From: Aquirhabdus sp. | GTDB taxonomy: Bacteria > Pseudomonadota > Gammaproteobacteria > Pseudomonadales > Moraxellaceae | Assembly: GCA_030150595.1 (NCBI GenBank) | Contig: JASLFQ010000244.1 | Span: forward strand, 1 to 6,044 | Length of the DNA: 6,044 bases | Direction of reading: 5' to 3' | Shown here: piece by piece, positions 1-4,557 of the stretch | Layout of the letters: the number at the start of each line of letters is the position of its first letter | Position numbering within the stretch: position 1 is the stretch's first letter | Position numbers and translations under genes: made by a program | Notes under the pieces: model-generated | What the model was told of the DNA's origin: nothing | The model's database searches: none | The model's input: the letters and a program-made list of their open reading frames with translations, nothing else

Positions 1-775
1 GCTGTGCTAATCGAACCCAATTAAAGGTTGGATTCACATTGGCTAATAAGTTCGCACTTGCACCCAGCTCGCGATCCTCAATACCACCAGCGAGACTATC
101 GACGTGCCCAACAATTGTGTTGTGATCACCCATGAGATGAACGTGAACAACATCACCGACATGAATATGATCAACTTTTGTTTCTTCAAAATAGCCCATC
201 ACATAAATCGACTGTAGATCAATCAACGCCATAATCGGTCGTCCAGCAGTCGCATAACTACCAGGCAGCAAACCAAAGTTTGTTACGCGTCCATTCACAG
301 TTGCCTTAATTTCAGTACGTTTTAAATTCAATTCGGCAGCAGCTAAAGATGATTGCGCTTGAATCAAGCTCGCACTGAGTTGATCTCGTTTAGCAATGCT
401 TTGTTCGCTTTGCTCTGCAGACACCAAATCTTTAAGCACACGGTTACGCTGTATTTCACGTTCAGCTTGCCCAAGTTGAGTTTGGACACTGGTAATGGCT
501 GCTTTAGCTTGATCTACTGCTACTTGATAACGCTCACGATCAATCACAAAAAGCACATCGCCCACTTTCACAGTTTGATTATCTTTAACTCGAACATCCG
601 TCACCAAACCCGATACATCAGGCGCAATTTGCACCAGATTTGCACTGACACGACCATCACGCGTCCACGGCTCGACTTTATAATGAACCCACAGCAGATA
701 CGCGATGACCAAAGCAATCACGACCACAAGAGTTGTGATGGAAAATCGAATAAACTGCATCAATTTAGTATTCAT
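1..775 (-). CDS. aaeA: AaeA-like HlyD-family membrane fusion protein (partial, C-terminus beyond left edge)
   Basis: Periplasmic adaptor (membrane fusion protein) subunit of an efflux pump, partner of the FUSC transporter encoded just upstream. The visible 258 residues hold a short cytoplasmic N-terminus, one membrane anchor at about residues 11-30, then the family hallmark EPWTRDGRVSA (35-45). Next come the first half of the lipoyl/barrel-sandwich domain (IAPDVSGLVTDV, 50-61; VGDVLFVID, 71-79), a helical hairpin rich in Gln, Ala and Glu (about 82-152), and the second lipoyl half (IKATVNGRVTNF, 156-167). The beta-barrel follows (YVMGYFEETKV, 191-201), with FNWVRLAQ at the cut end. The order and motifs follow E. 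coli AaeA, which is about 310 residues, so some 50 residues are probably missing. The ATG lies 6 bases after the DUF1656 stop and has only a weak ribosome-binding site, so translation is probably coupled. Substrate specificity is inferred from the family: p-hydroxybenzoate-like aromatic acids in E. coli. It could serve another amphipathic compound. Confidence 0.93.
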   Translation of the reverse strand, partial: MNTKLMQFIRFSITTLVVVIALVIAYLLWVHYKVEPWTRDGRVSANLVQIAPDVSGLVTDVRVKDNQTVKVGDVLFVIDRERYQVAVDQAKAAITSVQTQLGQAEREIQRNRVLKDLVSAEQSEQSIAKRDQLSASLIQAQSSLAAAELNLKRTEIKATVNGRVTNFGLLPGSYATAGRPIMALIDLQSIYVMGYFEETKVDHIHVGDVVHVHLMGDHNTIVGHVDSLAGGIEDRELGASANLLANVNPTFNWVRLAQ

Positions 776-781
776 GGATGA

Positions 782-1012
782 TCAACTCAGAATCGTGGAA
801 AGAGGTGCTGCAAAGGTGGAAAGGAACAATGTAATCACACCCCAGAGAATAATAAATAGCGATACATCGAGTAAATTCTGATGTGCAACAAAGCCATAGA
901 ATCCGATTGATTGTAGAACACGTCGAACAACAATATGCAACAGTCCAGCAATTGCTGCTGCGAATAGTCCAGTACTGATATAAACGCCGAAAATATTGAC
1001 TTCAGCAATCAT
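782..1012 (-). CDS. aaeX: DUF1656 (AaeX-like) small inner-membrane protein
   Basis: A 76-residue hydrophobic protein of the DUF1656/AaeX family, which regularly accompanies FUSC-type transporters and HlyD adaptors; its exact role is not known. The N-terminus EVNIFGVYIS (residues 4-13) is the family signature. Two membrane segments are visible, at about 8-29 and 48-68, separated by a positively charged and polar loop (RR at 30-31, FVAHQN at 41-46). Its ATG overlaps the stop of the preceding FUSC gene in an ATGA arrangement (4 bases shared). A strong Shine-Dalgarno (GGGGAG) sits 8 bases upstream, inside the last codons of the FUSC gene. This indicates translational coupling and roughly stoichiometric production of the pump parts. 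The gene lies between the transporter and the adaptor, whereas in E. coli aaeX comes first (aaeX-aaeA-aaeB). The length matches the family. Confidence 0.9.
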   Translation of the reverse strand: MIAEVNIFGVYISTGLFAAAIAGLLHIVVRRVLQSIGFYGFVAHQNLLDVSLFIILWGVITLFLSTFAAPLSTILS

Positions 1013-3138
1013 TTTGCAGGCTCCCCTTTTTGAAAAGCGATGGCTTGAAAGGCAGTCGCGTTAGGAAAGAGGTTTCGTCTTAAACCGACACTCGCAATGA
1101 GTCCATGTAAGCGAGGATCTTCAGCAAACAATGAACTCCGATCCGCAGCGGCTAACGATCTTATCTTTAAGATATCATTGATAATGACATCAATATCCTC
1201 AAGCAAATCTGTTCTAGGTTGAGTATAACCTTGGTGAGCCATACTTAAAAAATAGCGTGATAATTTCTGCATCAGCACGTTAATTTTATCTTGAGTGGAT
1301 TGCGGCATATCCTTTTTTGCAACTCTAAGATCAAGGATATTAAAGCCGATAGGCAAACCTTTGAGTGCTTTATCGATTTTAAATTGCTCTGAATCTGGTG
1401 CTGTCACCACACGAGGAATCAGAAGACCAAGGCGATCCAACATGACGCTTGCCCATGTCACCTGATAATCATGATAAGGACCGATCGCATGTTGAGAAAG
1501 CTCTTGCCAACCTGCTTTTAATATCCGATGAATACTTGTTTCTGTACTAATGACACGAATCAGTAACGTCACCACAAGCGCCATCAACACACCGATTGTG
1601 GCAATCAAATTTCCCATAAAAAAAGTGACAAAATCGGTATGTGGTGCGGATGTAAAACCAATCCCTGGAACGACAATCATGCCAATACTCAGCGCACTCA
1701 TCATCGTTGCAGGGGTCGCCATATACACACCGACGAGCATAACCAAAGGGAATAGTGATAATGCCATCATCGGAAAACTATCTAGCGCAGGAAAAATACC
1801 AAAAACATAAACTAATGCAATCGGAAACGCGATCAGTGTGGCGACAAACATCTTCTTTTGCATCACGGTTGGATTATCAGCCGTAGCAAAAATACAGCAC
1901 ATAACGGCGGTTAAGCTGACTGCCGAAGCACCCTGAGTCCACTCTGTCGCCATGACAAATGCTGCGCAAACCAGTGTCGCGACAACCGTGGTAAATCCTG
2001 AATAGGCTGCAAGGCCTTTATCAATATGTAGCGGACGATTACGATTAATTGAAACAATTGCTTTGAGGATTGGGCTTGGTTTTTTATGAGGTTCAAGCAC
2101 GACCGAATAAAGCGCTAAACAGTCTGCCCACAGTTGAATTAAATCAATTAAACGTGTGACAAGATTAAGCTCCAGAATATCCTTCCATGATGTAGAAGAT
2201 GCATGCGTGACCGCAATGGCTCGACAATGATCCATCATCGCTGTAATTTGCTGCTGTTCAACGCCTTTCGTAAGTTCAATTAAGGTTTTGTTGACCGTAA
2301 TATTATTAATATCATGCTCTAAAACCCAATTCTTAATATTTTTGACCAGTTTATCCGTTTCATCTGGAATCCCTTGAAAATGTCTGAGTGCTTCAAGGCG
2401 ATCCTCAACAGCATAAATCATGGGTAATAGAAGAATTAACCGTTCTTCAAGAGCACGTATTGCATTGATATATTGACGAGACGCAATCACTTCAAATTTG
2501 AAATTAGTCCCTAAAATCGTGAGTTCGGTAAGGTCGAGTGCTATACGTCGTCTCGCTCTCCTAGCGGCAATTTCTGGTTCCGCCTCGAGTGCAGAAACTA
2601 ACCAATTTTTTCCATCTGAGAGTGTTTTATTGATCTTTGCTAATACCACACCTTCCACGCTGAGTGGAAAAATCAAACTATGCGTGAGCGAAGCGCAAAG
2701 CACCCCTATTGTAATTTCCTCTACGCGCGCAATTGCATTATCAAATAGTCCAGCAGGATTAACAATTTCTGGCAACCCGACAAGTGCTGCGGTATATCCC
2801 GCGAGCATGACGAAATAGCTACGAGGAGTCCGATCGAGCAAGGAAATATACAGACATAAACCAACCCAACTTGCCATGACGCACACAAGAAGTATTGGAG
2901 TATTTACAAAGTTTGGAATGATCACTAATGCAGCCGCTGCACCAATTAACGTTCCCATAACTCGATAAAGAGCCTTCGACCAAATCGCGCCTGCAAAAGG
3001 TTGGCTCGTAATAAAGACTGTGAGCACTGCCCACACAGGATTCGTCAGATTAAGACTATAGGCAACAAACAATGCCATGATCACGGCAAGATAGCAGTTA
3101 AAACCAAAAATCAAACTACGCGTATTGAAAGCGCCCAT
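1009..3138 (-). CDS. aaeB: AaeB-like FUSC-family inner-membrane efflux transporter
   Basis: A 709-residue inner-membrane transporter of the fusaric-acid-resistance (FUSC/AaeB) family, a little longer than E. coli AaeB (about 655). It has two repeated membrane halves. The first, at about 13-158, contains the conserved NPVWAVLTVFITSQPFAGA (33-51) and SKALYRVMGTLIGAA (54-68). The second, at about 377-529, contains QGASAVSLTAVM (402-413), CIFATADNPTVMQKK (415-429) and YMATPATMMSALSIGM (472-487). Between them is a soluble, mostly helical cytoplasmic domain (about 160-375) and after them a C-terminal cytoplasmic tail (about 530-709). The ATG is fixed by an in-frame stop just upstream (3156-3154). 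The ribosome-binding site is modest: AAGG with a long 12-base spacer. The stop overlaps the DUF1656 start. Family members export aromatic carboxylic acids or fusaric acid; the actual substrate here is inferred. It starts 72 bases after thiE, and no clear promoter or terminator is visible between them, so read-through from thiE is possible. Confidence 0.92.
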   Translation of the reverse strand: MGAFNTRSLIFGFNCYLAVIMALFVAYSLNLTNPVWAVLTVFITSQPFAGAIWSKALYRVMGTLIGAAAALVIIPNFVNTPILLVCVMASWVGLCLYISLLDRTPRSYFVMLAGYTAALVGLPEIVNPAGLFDNAIARVEEITIGVLCASLTHSLIFPLSVEGVVLAKINKTLSDGKNWLVSALEAEPEIAARRARRRIALDLTELTILGTNFKFEVIASRQYINAIRALEERLILLLPMIYAVEDRLEALRHFQGIPDETDKLVKNIKNWVLEHDINNITVNKTLIELTKGVEQQQITAMMDHCRAIAVTHASSTSWKDILELNLVTRLIDLIQLWADCLALYSVVLEPHKKPSPILKAIVSINRNRPLHIDKGLAAYSGFTTVVATLVCAAFVMATEWTQGASAVSLTAVMCCIFATADNPTVMQKKMFVATLIAFPIALVYVFGIFPALDSFPMMALSLFPLVMLVGVYMATPATMMSALSIGMIVVPGIGFTSAPHTDFVTFFMGNLIATIGVLMALVVTLLIRVISTETSIHRILKAGWQELSQHAIGPYHDYQVTWASVMLDRLGLLIPRVVTAPDSEQFKIDKALKGLPIGFNILDLRVAKKDMPQSTQDKINVLMQKLSRYFLSMAHQGYTQPRTDLLEDIDVIINDILKIRSLAAADRSSLFAEDPRLHGLIASVGLRRNLFPNATAFQAIAFQKGEPAK
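1013..1026 (-). promoter_or_regulatory. Strong ribosome-binding site for the DUF1656 gene
   Basis: On the minus strand GGGGAG (1026-1021) precedes the ATG at 1012 with an 8-base spacer. It lies wholly inside the last codons of the FUSC gene, so the DUF1656 gene can be initiated independently as well as by coupling through the ATGA overlap. Confidence 0.7.
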
Positions 3139-3210
3139 ATCAGAAAGAAACCTTCATTGATAAATCGCTGTACTGAGGATGCTAATTTTCGGCTAAAAAC
3201 TTGAATTAAA

Positions 3211-3849
3211 TTAGAGAATACAAGGGCTGATGCTATTTTGCCATAATTTGATGCGATCTTTAATGTCAGATACAGGTAAATCCAAAATATCACTGACTAC
3301 TGCGTACAAATTCACACCTGTTGCTTTAACGATTTCCGAATTTTCTGGTGTCAGTCCGCCAATCGCACAAATCGGCAAATCAAATTGCTCTGCCGCTGTC
3401 ACTAACACCTCGAGCGAAACGGTCTGCGCATTCGGCTTGGTCGTGGATGTATACACAGCACCAAACGCCAAATAGCTCGCCCCTTCATCAGCCGCTTGTT
3501 TTGCCAAACTCAATGAATCATGACAAGTTCGTCCGATAATTGCACTCGCACCTAATCTTGCGCGAGCCTCTATGAGAGAACCGTCGCCTTGTCCGAGATG
3601 TAAACCACAAGACAGTTTTTCAGCTAAAGCAAGATCATCATTGATAATAAGTGGGACATGATATTGATTGCAGAGCGCAAGGATTTCGCGTGCTTCTTGT
3701 TCTTGTTGGGATTTTGGCGTTTGTTTACGGCGGTACTGCAATAGTGCAATGCCTGCCCGTAATGCCATTTCTAATTTTGGACGTAAAACGACAAAGTAAT
3801 CTTCATTGGTAATTAAATACAAACCTTGCAATGAGCGCTTTGTCGTCAC
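3211..3849 (-). CDS. thiE: Thiamine-phosphate synthase ThiE
   Basis: Cytoplasmic enzyme that joins HMP pyrophosphate and the thiazole phosphate (HET-P) to give thiamine monophosphate. It is a TIM-barrel of 212 residues from the GTG start, matching E. coli ThiE (about 211). Visible family motifs are GLYLIT (9-14), the pyrimidine-pyrophosphate-binding QYRRK (38-42), IINDDLALA (68-76) and GLHLGQGD (82-89) with the acidic residues expected to bind Mg2+. Further along are IIGRTCH (usually G-x-S-x-H), FGAVYTSTTKPNA for the usual T-x-T-K loop, and AIGGLTPEN near the phosphate site. I chose GTG at 3849-3847 because AAGG lies 8 bases upstream and the family N-terminus begins there. An in-frame TTG at 3897 would add 16 residues, but those are encoded by an inverted-repeat element and have no family resemblance. 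No other thiamine genes and no TPP riboswitch are visible nearby. Confidence 0.93.
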   Translation of the reverse strand: MTTKRSLQGLYLITNEDYFVVLRPKLEMALRAGIALLQYRRKQTPKSQQEQEAREILALCNQYHVPLIINDDLALAEKLSCGLHLGQGDGSLIEARARLGASAIIGRTCHDSLSLAKQAADEGASYLAFGAVYTSTTKPNAQTVSLEVLVTAAEQFDLPICAIGGLTPENSEIVKATGVNLYAVVSDILDLPVSDIKDRIKLWQNSISPCIL

Positions 3850-3861
3850 GTTTGTTACCTT
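3850..3861 (-). promoter_or_regulatory. Ribosome-binding site that fixes the thiE GTG start
   Basis: On the minus strand AAGG (3861-3858) is followed by 8 bases and then GTG at 3849. This supports a non-ATG start for thiE and argues against the longer reading from the TTG at 3897. Confidence 0.7.
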
Positions 3862-3887
3862 TTTAATTAGAGAATGCTTTGAAGTCT

Positions 3888-3902
3888 TCCCCTTCAAGGG
3901 GA
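3888..3902. repeat. Short palindrome TCCCCTT-c-AAGGGGA
   Basis: A perfect 7-bp inverted repeat with a single central base, forming the thiE-side flank of the intergenic element. It has an alternative pairing: TTGAAG (3879-3884) with CTTCAA (3892-3897), loop of 7 bases. The in-frame upstream TTG of thiE falls inside it. Confidence 0.6.
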
Positions 3903-3906
3903 TGAG

Positions 3907-3938
3907 CTAGGAAAAAGCAAAGCACTGCTTTGCCCTAG
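3907..3938. repeat. Central hairpin of the intergenic element
   Basis: CTAGG (3907-3911) pairs with CCTAG (3934-3938), and GCAAAGCA (3917-3924) pairs with TGCTTTGC (3926-3933). The stem is interrupted by an unpaired A5 bulge (3912-3916), and the one-base centre would open into a small loop. There is no T-run directly after it on either strand, so it is not a typical intrinsic terminator. Confidence 0.6.
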
Positions 3939-3992
3939 CGCAAGAGATGGGGATGGCTGTTGAATTTAAAATCAAAAGCACCCCCATCCCAA

Positions 3993-4012
3993 CCTTCCCC
4001 CTTAGGGGAAGG
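3993..4012. repeat. Perfect 8-bp hairpin, DUF962-side flank of the element
   Basis: CCTTCCCC (3993-4000) and GGGGAAGG (4005-4012) enclose a 4-base loop CTTA. It lies 18 bases beyond the DUF962 stop, so it could stall transcription leaving that gene. On the minus strand, however, it is followed by G-rich sequence rather than a T-run, so I call it a repeat flank, not a terminator. Confidence 0.65.
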
Positions 4013-4029
4013 AGACAAGCATTTTTAAA

Positions 4030-4395
4030 TCACGAAATCTGATCAAACTCTTTGCCTTTCAAACTAATCCGTCCACGCAAAATATCACTAAACATACGGA
4101 AATCAGAAATGAAGCTATAGAACGGCTGCTTAAATGACGCTGGTTTATTGCGCTCAAATACAAAATGCCCAGTCCAAGCACAGGCATAACCTGCAGCAAC
4201 ACCCATTAGTGCATAACGTACTTTGCCTTTTTTCACCGCATAGCCGAGACCGATCAAACCCAACGTACTACCCGCAAAATGCAAACGGCGACTGGTTGCA
4301 TTCGAATGTTCAGTTAAATAAAACTGATAAAACTGCTCATAATCTTTAATTGGCATCACGGCTTTGCTACCTTCTTGGCTTTGTAAATCATTCAT
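4030..4395 (-). CDS. DUF962 / Mpo1-like small membrane protein
   Basis: A 121-residue protein of the DUF962 (YGL010w/Mpo1-like) family. Recognisable features are FYLTEHSNATSRRLHFAGS (25-43), with two histidines at 30 and 39, and AWTGHFVFERNKPASF (73-88), with His77 and the family's typical NKPA turn. The closing helix is SFISDFRMFSDIL (94-106). Two short hydrophobic segments at about 41-56 and 61-76 suggest an inner-membrane hairpin. The yeast homologue Mpo1 is an Fe2+-dependent dioxygenase acting on 2-hydroxy fatty acids, and its conserved histidines correspond to this pattern. Bacterial function is not established, so lipid or fatty-acid oxidation is an inference. The ATG at 4395 has AAGGA 7 bases upstream; the next in-frame Met is residue 14. 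It is divergent from rlmL and separated from thiE by the repeat element. No lipid genes are adjacent. Confidence 0.88.
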   Translation of the reverse strand: MNDLQSQEGSKAVMPIKDYEQFYQFYLTEHSNATSRRLHFAGSTLGLIGLGYAVKKGKVRYALMGVAAGYACAWTGHFVFERNKPASFKQPFYSFISDFRMFSDILRGRISLKGKEFDQIS

Positions 4396-4402
4396 GACGA
4401 TA

Positions 4403-4407
4403 TCCTT
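4403..4407 (-). promoter_or_regulatory. Ribosome-binding site of the DUF962 gene
   Basis: AAGGA on the minus strand, 7 bases before the ATG at 4395. It favours this start over the internal Met codon 13 residues later. Confidence 0.65.
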
Positions 4408-4427
4408 CGTGGCGAACCTTCAACCTA

Positions 4428-4453
4428 TCTATATGCATGCATTGCACTGTTAA
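4428..4453 (-). promoter_or_regulatory. Weak candidate promoter for the DUF962 gene
   Basis: On the minus strand TTAACA (4453-4448, 5 of 6 to the -35 consensus) is followed by TATAGA (4433-4428, 4 of 6 to -10). The 14-base spacing is shorter than the usual 16-18, so the assignment is tentative. The interval contains the palindrome ATGCATGCAT (4433-4442). Confidence 0.2.
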
Positions 4454-4465
4454 CTTGCATCAAGT

Positions 4466-4495
4466 TTCATTCTAACTCAAGAATATGCTTAAAAT
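4466..4495 (+). promoter_or_regulatory. Candidate promoter for rlmL
   Basis: TAAAAT (4490-4495) matches the -10 consensus at 5 of 6 positions. A poor -35 (TTCATT, 4466-4471) lies 18 bases upstream. This would give a leader of about 55 bases, rich in T, before the rlmL ATG at 4558. The promoter must lie in this 162-bp gap because rlmL is the first gene of its strand, but the exact hexamers are uncertain. Confidence 0.3.
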
Positions 4496-4557
4496 CAGGT
4501 AAACTATACGCCTTGTTCTTTGTCTTTTTTGTATTTTGGAATTTTTTGGAAAACCCG

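Larger units (their letters stand above)
3873..4023. repeat. About 150-bp intergenic element of nested inverted repeats (REP/BIME- or MITE-like)
   Basis: The gap between thiE and the DUF962 gene is almost filled by palindromic DNA. The ends carry an inverted pair, AATGCTT (3873-3879) and AAGCATT (4017-4023). Just inside, each end has a C-run/G-run palindrome around TCCCC...GGGGA (3888-3902 and 3993-4012), so the two flanks are imperfect mirror images over about 25-30 bases. Inside lie two more inverted pairs: a hairpin at 3907-3938, and GATGGGG (3946-3952) with CCCCATC (3982-3988). There is no credible ORF, no transposase and no clear target-site duplication. This looks like a dispersed intergenic palindromic repeat or a short non-autonomous element, but copy number cannot be judged from one window. 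It starts only 24 bases upstream of the thiE GTG and ends 6 bases before the DUF962 stop codon. Confidence 0.6.

Noticed and set aside
353..781. 142-residue plus-strand open frame
   Set aside because: It lies antisense to the HlyD-family gene, whose motifs are unmistakable. The plus-strand translation has no family features and no ribosome-binding site.
1550..1810. 86-residue plus-strand open frame, and others at 2498-2818 and 3230-3475
   Set aside because: They are antisense shadows of the FUSC transporter and thiE genes, with low-complexity composition typical of reverse-strand readings of membrane and enzyme genes.
3993..4026. Intrinsic terminator for the DUF962 gene or a plus-strand transcript
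   Set aside because: The 8-bp stem is good, but on the minus strand no T-run follows. On the plus strand the T5 comes about 9 bases late and there is no plus-strand gene upstream.
3850..4029. TPP riboswitch upstream of thiE
   Set aside because: The leader has GGGGGTG-like runs on the minus strand, but the conserved CTGAGA core and the downstream ACCTGA-type segment of a thi-box are not present.
3871..4030. CRISPR array or tandem repeat
   Set aside because: The repeats are inverted and nested, not regularly spaced direct repeats with unique spacers.
4134..4349. 71-residue plus-strand open frame
   Set aside because: It is antisense to the DUF962 gene, which carries clear family motifs, a good ribosome-binding site and a sensible length.
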